A DNA stretch of 64,000 nucleotides from Firmicutes bacterium UBA4882. Its GTDB lineage: Bacteria > Bacillota > UBA4882. The notes beneath the pieces are model-generated. The model did no database searches, was not told where the DNA came from, and saw only the letters and a list, made by a program, of their open reading frames with translations. The stretch covers positions 24,443 to 88,442 of the forward strand of contig DHDG01000039.1 of the NCBI GenBank assembly GCA_002399265.1. Reading direction: 5' to 3'. Positions 34,279 through 43,338 of this stretch are shown piece after piece. How positions within the stretch are numbered: the first letter of the stretch is position 1; each line of letters starts with the position of its first letter. Both the position numbers and the translations under genes were made by a program.

Positions 34279-34934
34279 TATAAGTTTCTCACCCGTACTT
34301 TCAAAATTCCCTCAACATCTTTTAGTTCCCCAGCCAGTTGTGCAACCCCTGATCCACGTCCTGTTACATGTAGCGTCATATTAGCTTCTCCTTGATCGTC
34401 AGGTTCGATATTCACGTCCCGGATACTGAAATGCAGATTGCCAAGGACAACTGCAATAGCTCCCAATTGACCGGGACGATCCAGGATCCGGCACTCAATG
34501 ATCAAAGTTTTCGAAGAAACAATATTTCTCTCGGCCTTATCCAGCAGCGTCAGGGTGCCTACAGCCATAAAGGCCGTAATCACAGCAGGAAGATAAAAAC
34601 CGCTTCCCACCGCCAGACCAATTCCAGCAACCACCCAAAGACTCGCGGCAGTAGTCAGACCCCTGATGTTGGCACCTTCACGCATAATTGTGCCAGCTCC
34701 CAAGAAGCCAATTCCGCTAACCACCTGGGCTGCCAATCGAGCTGGATCGCGGGCTGTACCAAATTCGGGAAACGCATAGGCCGACACAATCATAATCAAG
34801 GCCGAACCGACACAAACGAGAATATGTGTGCGCAATCCCGCAGGTCGTCCGTGGCTTTCGCGCTCCAGTCCTATAAAGCCGCCCAAAATGCCGGCGCTAA
34901 TCAAACGGGCGATAATCTGCCAGTTATTGCCCAC
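34278..34934 (-). CDS. MgtC/SapB-family membrane protein with ACT-like C-terminal domain
   Basis: 218 residues from GTG at 34934 (GTAGGAG upstream). Family motif GGFIGLERESHGRPAGLRTHILVCVGSALIM, QVVSGIGFLGAGTIM and GLTTAASLWVVAGIGLAVG span four or five membrane segments. The cytosolic tail (IIECRILDRPGQLGAIAVVLGNL...) has an ACT fold pattern. Family members are linked to Mg2+ or acid stress; the transported substance, if any, is uncertain. Confidence 0.9.
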   Translation of the reverse strand: MGNNWQIIARLISAGILGGFIGLERESHGRPAGLRTHILVCVGSALIMIVSAYAFPEFGTARDPARLAAQVVSGIGFLGAGTIMREGANIRGLTTAASLWVVAGIGLAVGSGFYLPAVITAFMAVGTLTLLDKAERNIVSSKTLIIECRILDRPGQLGAIAVVLGNLHFSIRDVNIEPDDQGEANMTLHVTGRGSGVAQLAGELKDVEGILKVRVRNL

Positions 34935-34986
34935 TCCTACTCACATCCCCTGCCATCCATGCTTTCACAATATTGATGCCTCATTC

Positions 34987-36750
34987 TTATTGTGATAGAT
35001 TTTGAATAAAATAACCAAACATCGCAGGCGTTATTCCGGGAAACGCTCTGCAAAGAGCTTCTATATCGATGGTATTGCTCTTAGCAAAAACGCGCAGTTG
35101 CTCCAGTGTATTTTCAATCTCAGGAATGGTCGAACCGCCAAGCGGGGTCAGGGTATTATTGCTCCATTTCAGTACCAGCTGGGACGATTGAAGCCAAAGG
35201 TTAGGATCAACCATTTCATCAATCAAGACAAGCTTGGGTGAAAGTGCTGCCAGCAACTCACATGACTCAGTATTTTGAGAATCCAGTAAAAACAGTGATG
35301 GCTTATCCAGAAACTCCAATGCAATAGCAGGGACTGGCGCGTTCTTTGTCTTATTAATCCCTTGCAGCAGTGCAATGCTGAACCGGTCAGCGGCAATTGC
35401 TTTTCGCAGGCTTTTGGCCAAATCAGCGCGGGCCTCGGGAGAATCAGCATTCAGTGTGAGCTTTGCTAACAAACCTAAAAGTGACTCCAATTCCGATTGG
35501 ATGCGACTTAATTGGAACTGCACAACTACCTTTTCCTGATCGGCAACCAGACCGCCATATTTGCCAGAATATCTGTTCAATAAATCTGACAGACGGCTCA
35601 GACTTTTTTCATATTTTCGCTGGGCCTTAGACGGGCTACTCTTGCCAGGATCCTTAAGCAGTTCACTTTCAATTTTAATGGTCTTTGATAGTGCCTTATA
35701 GACTTTTCTATTATCGAGAAACAGCGCCGGGTTAAACTGAATGGCCGGAACAGGCATTGCTTTTAGCCGACCTAAATCTTTAATAAGCGCATTCTCTTCA
35801 CCCTTGAGTTTTCCATATTGATCAAGCAAGACCAAATGTTGTTCAAGAGTTTTGATTTCCTTTTCCAGGGAATCAAGCACTTCTTGCCTGAATGATAACT
35901 GCTGCCAGACCTGAACAAGCTGCTGCGATAGATCATATAGCTCTTTTTCTCCGCCGTAATAGGCAGGCGGATCCATCTGAGACAGACAGTCTTTTAAAGT
36001 GCCAACAATTGGACCTGACATGACACAAGCCACAAATTTCTTGCGTTCATCTTTGAGAGAGAAGGACCATTTTATCAATGCAGCGGCGATTTCGGGGAGC
36101 GGAGCTGAATTCCAGTTCAGAGGCAGATATTTGTTTTTGAGTATAGCAACCTGCTGCTCAGTGATTTCTTTACCGACCAGCTGTGCAAAGCAGTCCGGTG
36201 AATGCGCAGGTACAACTTGAGGTACTGTGGCCCCGGAGAAAAAACTTCCGACATTCTGATTGCCCGCCAGAGTTTTGGAACCAGCCATGTCGTTCATGTT
36301 ATTTAGAAAAGCAGTATAATCGCTTTTGGGTAACTCAAATTGCAGGACATCAGAAATCTCCTGATTACCCGTATTATCCAGCAGGTTCTGATGATCATAC
36401 CCCGGAATTATTATTTCCCAACGCATCGGCAGCTGCTGCCCATATGCTGACATTAAATCGAAAATGTCATGTGAAAGCTTAAAGCAATGTATCACACAAA
36501 TAACGGTGCCCTGTCCGCCTGGGTGCGCGACAGGGCCACCGCATTCAAGCACTGTGTCACCGGCGACTAAGTAAACTGTTTTGTTCTTTTCGGCCCCGGT
36601 GATCTTTTTTTTGAGTAATGAGTTTAATTCATCACGGACTTTTTCATCTGAATCAATTGACGTTGCCCCAAGAATACTACGCAATTCGCTCCAGGATGCA
36701 TGATCAAATGTCAAGAAATAGTTGTCCGTGGATTGTCCTAAATTATGCAA
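34987..36750 (-). CDS. Unrecognised 587-residue protein with coiled coils
   Basis: No family recognised. The first ~115 residues (YFLTFDHASWSELRSIL...VICVIHCFKLSHDIFDLM...MRWEIIIPGYDH) resemble the N-terminus of the next upstream gene product, pointing to a shared domain. Residues about 285-345 and 385-450 are charged heptad-like helices (VLDSLEKEIKTLEQHLVLLDQ; SRIQSELESLLGLLAKL). No signal peptide or membrane segment. The start at ATG 36750 is probable; AGTCCG-type sites are weak but GGGGGGAAGT lies upstream. Last gene of a three-gene minus-strand set. Confidence 0.65.
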   Translation of the reverse strand: MHNLGQSTDNYFLTFDHASWSELRSILGATSIDSDEKVRDELNSLLKKKITGAEKNKTVYLVAGDTVLECGGPVAHPGGQGTVICVIHCFKLSHDIFDLMSAYGQQLPMRWEIIIPGYDHQNLLDNTGNQEISDVLQFELPKSDYTAFLNNMNDMAGSKTLAGNQNVGSFFSGATVPQVVPAHSPDCFAQLVGKEITEQQVAILKNKYLPLNWNSAPLPEIAAALIKWSFSLKDERKKFVACVMSGPIVGTLKDCLSQMDPPAYYGGEKELYDLSQQLVQVWQQLSFRQEVLDSLEKEIKTLEQHLVLLDQYGKLKGEENALIKDLGRLKAMPVPAIQFNPALFLDNRKVYKALSKTIKIESELLKDPGKSSPSKAQRKYEKSLSRLSDLLNRYSGKYGGLVADQEKVVVQFQLSRIQSELESLLGLLAKLTLNADSPEARADLAKSLRKAIAADRFSIALLQGINKTKNAPVPAIALEFLDKPSLFLLDSQNTESCELLAALSPKLVLIDEMVDPNLWLQSSQLVLKWSNNTLTPLGGSTIPEIENTLEQLRVFAKSNTIDIEALCRAFPGITPAMFGYFIQNLSQ

Positions 36751-36810
36751 ACGGACTTCCCCCCTAAATGGGTGAGGCCAGAATGTTGAATCGTTATTGC
36801 TCAGTCAGAC

Positions 36811-38625
36811 TCATTGGCCGCCTTTTAATTTAGCAATCATATCATCGATTTGCTTCTGGGACATGATCGGTTCTCCCTCATCTTTTGCCGGTCCTGCCAT
36901 TATAGGAGCAGTTGTCTTGCCAGACGTGACTGGCAAAGGCGCCATCCCCATCCGGTTAGTTTGGAACGGCTGAACCTGCGACTGGCCCAAAGAAGGAGTC
37001 CTTAGACCAGGTTGACTTGTGGAAGGTTCCGGCATGGTTCGATTAACCGGCTGTGCGTTAAATGGCCGCGGTTGTGGCGGTTGTTGCTGCTGTGGTTGTT
37101 CCGGCAGGAACGGCTGTGCCGGCAACACGCTTCTTTGAAATTGAGCCATCGTGTCCGGATTGGAGGGCACCTGCCGAGCAAAAGGCTGCGACAGCGAGTT
37201 CGAGTTCGAGTTCAAGTTCGAATCAGCAGGTTTAGGATCATCACTATCGTTATTAGGGGCAAACTGCCTGAAAAGGTCGTCAATCGATTTCTGACTCATT
37301 GATACTGCACTATAAGAACTTGGCTTAATACGATTCCCGGCCACATCTTTCATTGAATCGTTCATAGCGCGGCCTTCAGACGATGCTGCAACCTCTGGAA
37401 CGGAATAACCGGGCTTTTTAAGCAGCCTATCCGCTACATCTTGGGAAACATCGCCTTCTACAGCATAACTTTCGCTATATTTAATTTTTACCTTACCCTT
37501 ATCATTATAATCGGCGCTACCAGCACTGGGTTCGGAAACCAACTTTTCTGAAACACTCTCGACGTTTTTGGTAGCTTCATTTTCTCTCGGAAACACCCAG
37601 CCATCCAATATGTTATTGGCAGGCTGTGCGTTGGCGGTTTGTGCACTGGTATTGCCAGAAATGAAGGGAGCACTATTTGCTTTGACGTCCAGAGAAAAGA
37701 GCGAATCGCTCTGCTCTTGTTCCGGTACGGCGCTTCCGTTTGACAAATCTCCGCCGACCGAAAGGTCAAAATGAAGCTCTTCAGTTTGCGGAGCAGATTG
37801 CGCGTTCATTTCGAAACCCGGCACCGAACTTGCACCAACCTCCGCTGGTATTGCTGCTTCCTTAAAGAAAACAGGAGCTTGCTCAGCTGCCGGCGTTGAT
37901 GGCATCACCGGTGTCGGTGCAACTGGCATCGCTGAGGCCACGAATTCGTCGAAAGCAGGCGCAGGATCTGATTCTACTACTGGTGACGAAGGAGCAGCTT
38001 TGACAATTTCCACCCAAGGCTTAGGCTGCGGCGCAGAAGGCCTTTCGCTGACTACTTCAGCCACTGGAGATACTGCAGGTTTTACCATTGGGGCCGCTGC
38101 AGGTTGTACCACTGGCGGTGGAGCTGGCGCTGCTGCGGGTTGTGCTGGCCTTTCGCTTTTGTAATAATGTGACTCTGAGGCGGATTCCTCCGGAAAGAAA
38201 AAGGAATAAAGCGCTTCTGCTGAAGGCGTGGGAATAAATTCATCTTCAGGCAAAAGGATTTCCCATGAAGCTTTAATTAAAACGCCTTCATTAAAGGCTG
38301 TCACTGCATCACCATCGGAAGTTTGACGGCAGGAATGCACTCTCAATACCGAACCGGTATCCTTACGCACGAGCGTACAAGGTAGCACAAAGCATCTGGA
38401 TAGCAGCAGCAGGTTGTTGCCTTCTTTAATAGCCCAAATATCCGACTCCAGAGTTTTCTGCAGCGTTGTTCTTGGATCGGAGGTGCGCGGATCGATTGGT
38501 AATTGTTTCTTTACTTCAGCGGGAATTTGAAACAGGATGCGCATGAATCCGTTCCAGCTGGCTTCTGTAAATTGCAGAGAGACTTCTTGTTCAATGCTAA
38601 ATTCTCGTCCATGAAGTTGTTGCAT
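36811..38625 (-). CDS. Unrecognised 604-residue protein: N-terminal domain plus long disordered Pro/Gln/Ser region
   Basis: ATG at 38625 preceded by GGCGGGGGG. Residues 1-130 form a domain like that of the downstream gene (VSLQFTEASWNGFMRILFQI...LLLLSRCFVLPCTLVRKDTGSVLRVHSC...IKASWEILLPEDEF). The remainder is low complexity with Pro, Ala, Ser and Gln and an NSNSNSNS tract. Two copies of a short helix motif, MSQKSIDDLFRQF (about residue 450) and MSQKQIDDMIAKL (C-terminus), stand out; they recall the LSQxEIDALL peptide of FliM/FliN-type proteins. Looks like a scaffold with docking peptides; function unknown. Confidence 0.65.
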   Translation of the reverse strand: MQQLHGREFSIEQEVSLQFTEASWNGFMRILFQIPAEVKKQLPIDPRTSDPRTTLQKTLESDIWAIKEGNNLLLLSRCFVLPCTLVRKDTGSVLRVHSCRQTSDGDAVTAFNEGVLIKASWEILLPEDEFIPTPSAEALYSFFFPEESASESHYYKSERPAQPAAAPAPPPVVQPAAAPMVKPAVSPVAEVVSERPSAPQPKPWVEIVKAAPSSPVVESDPAPAFDEFVASAMPVAPTPVMPSTPAAEQAPVFFKEAAIPAEVGASSVPGFEMNAQSAPQTEELHFDLSVGGDLSNGSAVPEQEQSDSLFSLDVKANSAPFISGNTSAQTANAQPANNILDGWVFPRENEATKNVESVSEKLVSEPSAGSADYNDKGKVKIKYSESYAVEGDVSQDVADRLLKKPGYSVPEVAASSEGRAMNDSMKDVAGNRIKPSSYSAVSMSQKSIDDLFRQFAPNNDSDDPKPADSNLNSNSNSLSQPFARQVPSNPDTMAQFQRSVLPAQPFLPEQPQQQQPPQPRPFNAQPVNRTMPEPSTSQPGLRTPSLGQSQVQPFQTNRMGMAPLPVTSGKTTAPIMAGPAKDEGEPIMSQKQIDDMIAKLKGGQ

Positions 38626-38626
38626 C

Positions 38627-39985
38627 TTAATTCCCCCCGCCAGGATTGATAAGAGGGTTAATATCACTCATAACCCAGAACTTTTGCAGACCGGGAGCCA
38701 GAAACTCCCACCACCCGGAATCCTTGACGCCACTTCGATAACGATGTCGAACTGCAACCGCTGGAATATCATGACTCAATACCGAAAGCTTGCCGACATT
38801 CAAATCTGATTCAGTGTAGATATTTGTTCCGGCCTTCAAATAGTCAAAAGCGATCTGATCCTGCTTTATCCAGCCATCTAGTTGTGAATTCTGTACGTAA
38901 AGCCACGGTTCCTGCAAGGAGTCATAATCTCTTTCGAGAATATCCAGTTTTTCACCGGATTGAAAGCGACCCTGAGGATCCCCTCCGCCAACTCTCGGGA
39001 AAACATTGACAACGCCTTTGGCATAACCGCGGATTGTTGTAACCGAAAACTCCTCACTGATAGGCAGTCGCAACGTTTTTGCTATCTCAGGAGCAGTCTC
39101 CCCCACCCAATACTTGGCGATATACCAGGCTTGCTGAAAATACATCGGTTTGAACTGGTAGGCCCCGAAAAAAACTCCACCAATAATCATCAGGACCAGA
39201 GCTACCTTAGCCAACTTTGACGAAGATCTGCTTCTGGATCTGGATATAGACTTTGATTTGGCACGGCGTTCAAATCGTCTTTGGGCTGGCCGCGGCTCCG
39301 TTCGTGGACCGGTGCTGCACTCAAAAGCAGTTACGTGAAAACGCTCTAACTCAATTGAATCCAAGACTTTCGGAAACTTGCCGAAATAGGCGTCTAAATC
39401 GGACGGTTTCAAGATCCTGTATGGAAAAGGCAAGAAATTATATTGCTTGTCTTGCGGAAAATCATGCAAAATTATGATGCTCGGTATAACATTGAGGGTT
39501 GCTTTTTTTACGCGTGCCTGTGTCCATTGGCAGACAGCGAGGATTGTTTCCTGCAACTCTGTTTTGGAATCAGCAAGATTCTGACCCTCTAAATCAGCCC
39601 TGTCAAATATAACGAAGATACCTGCAGAACCTGACGCAATAAGGGCCGGATCCCTTTTTTGGATAGACCAGTCATCCGGCATTTGTATCAGTTTCCCGGC
39701 TGCCTGAATTTTGGCTTGATGTTCAAATACCCACTGGGCATCCTGATCATTTTTCGAAAACAAAGCGATCATGAAAAGAGCAACTACAGCTAACAGAAAT
39801 AAAAGCCCGCCCGCCATTGCGAATCTGAAATCAACAAACCCGCCAATGGCCAGGATTACCATAGCTGTTGTTATAACCAGCCCGCCGATTGAGATCAGCA
39901 ACAGGAAATTGAAAATGCGGTTTTTCGGAGAAAAACCCTTAGCGGGTGAAACATCCGCTATAATGCTCGTCAATAACCCGGCCAA
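38627..39985 (-). CDS. Three-TM membrane protein with SH3-like C-terminal domain
   Basis: 452 residues from TTG at 39985 (AGGTGG six bases upstream). Two membrane helices at about 25-48 and 55-77, a cytosolic domain of about 150 residues (APGxFVIFDRAD-like segment, not recognised), an Arg/Ser-repeat linker (KSISRSRSRSSSK), a third helix at about 253-275, then an exported region with a bacterial SH3-like part (GVVNVFPRVGG...GEKLDILERDYDSLQEPWLYVQ...DGWI). First gene of the set that includes the two proteins downstream; stop codon and next start are one base apart. Probably an envelope complex. Confidence 0.65.
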   Translation of the reverse strand: MAGLLTSIIADVSPAKGFSPKNRIFNFLLLISIGGLVITTAMVILAIGGFVDFRFAMAGGLLFLLAVVALFMIALFSKNDQDAQWVFEHQAKIQAAGKLIQMPDDWSIQKRDPALIASGSAGIFVIFDRADLEGQNLADSKTELQETILAVCQWTQARVKKATLNVIPSIIILHDFPQDKQYNFLPFPYRILKPSDLDAYFGKFPKVLDSIELERFHVTAFECSTGPRTEPRPAQRRFERRAKSKSISRSRSRSSSKLAKVALVLMIIGGVFFGAYQFKPMYFQQAWYIAKYWVGETAPEIAKTLRLPISEEFSVTTIRGYAKGVVNVFPRVGGGDPQGRFQSGEKLDILERDYDSLQEPWLYVQNSQLDGWIKQDQIAFDYLKAGTNIYTESDLNVGKLSVLSHDIPAVAVRHRYRSGVKDSGWWEFLAPGLQKFWVMSDINPLINPGGGN

Positions 39986-40103
39986 TTACAGCCACCTGCA
40001 CTTCCAAGAAACATACTCCAAATAAAGATACCTTTTACTATTTATCGGCAAAAGGCACTGTCATCTTTAGCTGTTATAGAGAAATATCTCCAGACATTTA
40101 GGT

Positions 40104-40133
40104 AAAAAAACAAGCCCGGGCTCTTCCCGGGCT
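40104..40133 (-). terminator. Terminator of speH
   Basis: Minus strand AGCCCGGG-aaga-GCCCGGGCTTG followed by seven T. Confidence 0.88.
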
Positions 40134-40170
40134 ACCTGTAGCGCCCTTAGTTAATTACTTACTCTTCATT

Positions 40171-40554
40171 TTACGAAATTTTTTCCAAAACCATTTCGTT
40201 TGCAGTGAACAAACCGCGTTTAACTTCTGTAGCGCTCATATGTCCGGCTCGGAAACGTTTCGTAATATAATTACAAGCCTTCCAAGGATCAACGCTATCA
40301 CCGCATGTGAAAACGTCTAATGCGGCGTAACCCAGCTCAGGCCAGGTGTGAATGGTTAAATGAGACTCGGATATAACCACTACACCGCTGACACCCTGGG
40401 GGCTAAATTTATGGAAGGCGACCTCCCGAACTTCCGCTCCAGCACCCAAAGCCGCTTCGACCATGATTTGTTCGATCGCTTTACGATCATCCAACACCTT
40501 AGGGTCACACCCATGGACTTCACATAAGATATGACGCCCCAAAGCATTGTTCAT
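40171..40554 (-). CDS. speH: S-adenosylmethionine decarboxylase proenzyme
   Basis: 127 residues, the short prokaryotic class. AAGGGGGCAAAG upstream of ATG. Makes decarboxylated AdoMet for spermidine synthesis. Self-cleaves at Glu63-Ser64 (ISESHLTIHTWPE), with Ser64 becoming the pyruvoyl group; His69 and Cys84 (FTCGD) are the expected processing/catalytic residues. No speE or other polyamine gene is nearby. Confidence 0.95.
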   Translation of the reverse strand: MNNALGRHILCEVHGCDPKVLDDRKAIEQIMVEAALGAGAEVREVAFHKFSPQGVSGVVVISESHLTIHTWPELGYAALDVFTCGDSVDPWKACNYITKRFRAGHMSATEVKRGLFTANEMVLEKIS

Positions 40555-40706
40555 TTACATTCTTTGCCCCCTTCATTCTTCAGGTGCGCTTAACGCACTA
40601 AATCCCACGCTCCTGACTGCAAAATCTAATCAAAATTTATTTTAACAGAGTACCCCCAAAAGTCAAGAGTTAAGCAGATATTTTCCTCTAAACCTTCTTG
40701 CCTATA

Positions 40707-41978
40707 CTATCTTATACTATGCAAATTTCGGAAAGCGTTTACTATTGCCGGGACTATTTGCTCGATAGCAAATCCGCCCTGGACAAATACTGTATATGGT
40801 TCGCGCAATGGGGCGTCTGCGGATAGTTCCATGGAAGCGCCCTGGACAAATGTCCCACCAGCCATTACTACCGGATCAGGGTAACCAGGCATTGGTGCCG
40901 GTTCAGGATAAATGTGCGCTCCCACCGGCGATGCCTGCTGTAATCCTCGGCAGAATGCGACCAATAATTCTGCTCTGCGCAGATTAACAGACTGAATAAT
41001 ATCAGTGCGATTATCGTCAGGTCCAGGACTGCAGTAGTACCCTAATCGGCCGCCAAGTGCCGCCGTAAATACCGCGCCTGTCAGGGATTCCGTCACAAAG
41101 TGCGGCGCGAGAAACAGCCCCTGAAAAAGCAGCCTGTTGCCTGTCAGACTTGGCCCGATTTCGCCTTTAATCACCGGCGCATACAACCTGGCAGCTACCC
41201 TGTCAACCATCTCCTTTTTGCCGGCAACATAGCCGCCGCCTGGAGCCAAACCTCCTCCGGGATTCTTGATTAACGATCCGGCGGTCAAATCTGCGCCCAA
41301 AGATGGAGGTTCAGCCTGCTCAACAAATTCTCCGTAACAGTTGTCTACCAAAATAACTGTGCCAGGCGCTTTCTGTTTTGCCAGAGCAATAATCTGACTT
41401 ATTTGTGAAAGTGTCCGTGAAGGCACATTGCTGTAACCGCGTGAACGTTGAACCAGAAGCACTTTTGGCGATTTAAGCAAAAGCCGCTCCAATGCGCTCC
41501 AATCTATACTTCCGTCAGCGGTCAGCTCACATTCCAGATAATTAATCCCGCTATCAATCATACTGCCCGGTTCTGGCGCGCCTCCTGCGCCGATTACACG
41601 GCGCAGGGTATCATAGGGTGCTCCGGCAGCACTGATCAGGAGATCGCCAGGTTGCAGCAACGCACCCAGGCATAGTGCCAAAGCGTGAGTCCCAGAAACG
41701 ATCTGCTGCCTGACCAAGGCGGCCTCTGCGCCGAATATTTGAGCATAAACTGTCTCCAAAGCCTCCCGGCCGGCATCATCATAACCATAACCATCTGTGG
41801 CAGAAAAATGATGATAATCAAGCCTCACGCTGGTGAAGGCCTTTCTGATCCGTTCGGTCCATAAAAAAGAGTTCTCCAAAAATTTAGGGCGGTGTTCCAT
41901 ACTGCACTCGAAGGACTCCGTCGCCGCCTTACGCAAATCGTCCGTAACATCTCCCAGGAAAAGATCTTTACTAATCAT
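40707..41978 (-). CDS. ynbB: PLP-dependent lyase, YnbB / methionine gamma-lyase-like ('aluminium resistance') family
   Basis: 423 residues. VRQQIVSGTHALALCLGALLQPGD, LLVQRSRGYS, VILVDNCYGEFVE (PLP Asp) and the PLP-Lys region GSLIKNPGGGLAPGGGYVAG are diagnostic. Belongs to the aspartate-aminotransferase fold I. Lies immediately upstream of speH and downstream of hfq; the adjacency to hfq/miaA is common in Firmicutes. True substrate unknown. Confidence 0.92.
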   Translation of the reverse strand: MISKDLFLGDVTDDLRKAATESFECSMEHRPKFLENSFLWTERIRKAFTSVRLDYHHFSATDGYGYDDAGREALETVYAQIFGAEAALVRQQIVSGTHALALCLGALLQPGDLLISAAGAPYDTLRRVIGAGGAPEPGSMIDSGINYLECELTADGSIDWSALERLLLKSPKVLLVQRSRGYSNVPSRTLSQISQIIALAKQKAPGTVILVDNCYGEFVEQAEPPSLGADLTAGSLIKNPGGGLAPGGGYVAGKKEMVDRVAARLYAPVIKGEIGPSLTGNRLLFQGLFLAPHFVTESLTGAVFTAALGGRLGYYCSPGPDDNRTDIIQSVNLRRAELLVAFCRGLQQASPVGAHIYPEPAPMPGYPDPVVMAGGTFVQGASMELSADAPLREPYTVFVQGGFAIEQIVPAIVNAFRNLHSIR

Positions 41979-42015
41979 AGGTCGCCTCCAGCTACCAATC
42001 TGCTTCTTTCAATGA

Positions 42016-42040
42016 AAGCAGCGGCCTGACAGGCCGCTGC
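42016..42040 (-). terminator. Hairpin terminator after hfq
   Basis: Minus strand GCAGCGGCCT-gtc-AGGCCGCTGC then TTTCATT. Strong stem, short T-run. Confidence 0.65.
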
Positions 42041-42072
42041 TTGCGCTTGCGCTAAAAGATAACTACTAGGAT

Positions 42073-42336
42073 TTAGGATTCATCAGTAAAGGTGCTCTCA
42101 GTACGTGGTGCATCACTCGCAAAGTCGAGCGCTTTGGCGGGAATAATCGTGGAAATCGCATGTTTATAAACTAGTTCGTGCTTACCGTCATTCTCGAGAA
42201 TGATCGTGAAATTATCAAATCCACGGACAATGCCACGCACCTGAAAGCCATTTACCAGGTAGATGGTTACTATTACGGCGTCTTTGCGCACCTGATTCAA
42301 GAAACCATCCTGCAAATTTATGGCGGGTTTATTCAT
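42073..42336 (-). CDS. hfq: RNA chaperone Hfq
   Basis: 87 residues; GGAGGGATTTTC upstream of ATG. Sm1 ([40 protein letters not shown]) and Sm2 ([10 protein letters not shown]) motifs are complete, with an ~18-residue acidic/Ser tail. Hexameric binder of small RNAs. Directly downstream of miaA, the widespread order. Confidence 0.97.
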   Translation of the reverse strand: MNKPAINLQDGFLNQVRKDAVIVTIYLVNGFQVRGIVRGFDNFTIILENDGKHELVYKHAISTIIPAKALDFASDAPRTESTFTDES

Positions 42337-42370
42337 GAAAATCCCTCCAGTGTTAACAATCGTTGGTTCC

Positions 42371-43318
42371 TTATTCGCCGTTACAGATTGACCTTCCTTC
42401 TAGCATTGCTGATATTTGTCCACTCATTTCGGTAGTGCTCTTGCCCGTATGATCCAGCCAAACCGCGTTTTCTTCCCGGCGAAACCAAGTTAACTGCCTT
42501 TTGGCAAATCTGCGTGTGTTACGCTTAATTATTTCAACCGTCTCTGCCAGCGTCGCCCTCCCGTAAAGATAATGCACGATTTCAGCATACCCCAGAGCGG
42601 AAAGCGGGCCTTTATGAGTATTGTACCCTTTGGCTAATAGGTACTGCGTTTCAGCGATCCATCCAGCGGCCATCATTTTTTCGGTTCGCAAGTTAATGCG
42701 TTCATACAATTCACTACGGTCCCTATCCAAACAAAGCATCAGGCAGTTATATCTTTCTTCAGAACTCTGAAGACATTTGGCTTGTTGGCTGACCGGGAAA
42801 CCACTCTGGTGATAAACTTCTAGTGCCCGAATAATTCTGACCCTGTCGTTCACATGAATGCGTGCTGCAGACACCTGATCAACTTCCTGCAGCTTTTCCC
42901 AAAGGTGTTTATTACCGTACATCTCAGCTTCCTGTTCCAATTCGTAGCGATAGTGCTCGTCCCGACCGGGGCTTGGAAAAAGAAAACCTGTTACGGCAGC
43001 ACGAATATATAATCCGGTTCCGCCCACCAAAATCGGAATGTGACCGCGCCCGACAATCTCCGGCACAATGCGGCTGACATCGGCAGCGAACTGGGCGGCA
43101 TTATAAATCTCATCAGGTTCGGCAATATCGATCAAATGATGCCGCACCAGCAATTGCTCTTCTTTGGACGGTTTGGCGGTACCGATATCGAAATAACGAT
43201 AGACCTGCATCGAATCGCCGGAAATGATCTCGCCGCCTAATTTTTGAGCAATATGTAGAGCCACATCACTTTTGCCGCTGGCGGTTGGCCCGACAATCGC
43301 CAAGAGCGGATACTTCAT
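42371..43318 (-). CDS. miaA: tRNA dimethylallyltransferase
   Basis: 315 residues from ATG at 43318 (AGGTGAG six bases upstream); a GTG at 43342 overlaps the mutL end and is rejected. P-loop [40 protein letters not shown], and C-terminal [14 protein letters not shown]. Adds the isopentenyl group to A37 of tRNAs that read U-starting codons; MiaB encoded nearby completes the modification. Confidence 0.96.
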   Translation of the reverse strand: MKYPLLAIVGPTASGKSDVALHIAQKLGGEIISGDSMQVYRYFDIGTAKPSKEEQLLVRHHLIDIAEPDEIYNAAQFAADVSRIVPEIVGRGHIPILVGGTGLYIRAAVTGFLFPSPGRDEHYRYELEQEAEMYGNKHLWEKLQEVDQVSAARIHVNDRVRIIRALEVYHQSGFPVSQQAKCLQSSEERYNCLMLCLDRDRSELYERINLRTEKMMAAGWIAETQYLLAKGYNTHKGPLSALGYAEIVHYLYGRATLAETVEIIKRNTRRFAKRQLTWFRREENAVWLDHTGKSTTEMSGQISAMLEGRSICNGE

Positions 43319-43338
43319 CTGCTGCTCACCTGCATCTG

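Noticed and set aside
34392..34976. 194-codon plus-strand frame
   Set aside because: Antisense to the MgtC-like gene; composition unlike a folded protein.
37198..37225. GAGTTC tandem repeat as a regulatory or recombination repeat
   Set aside because: It encodes an Asn-Ser tract in a disordered protein segment; similar low-complexity tracts occur in mutS and mutL here.
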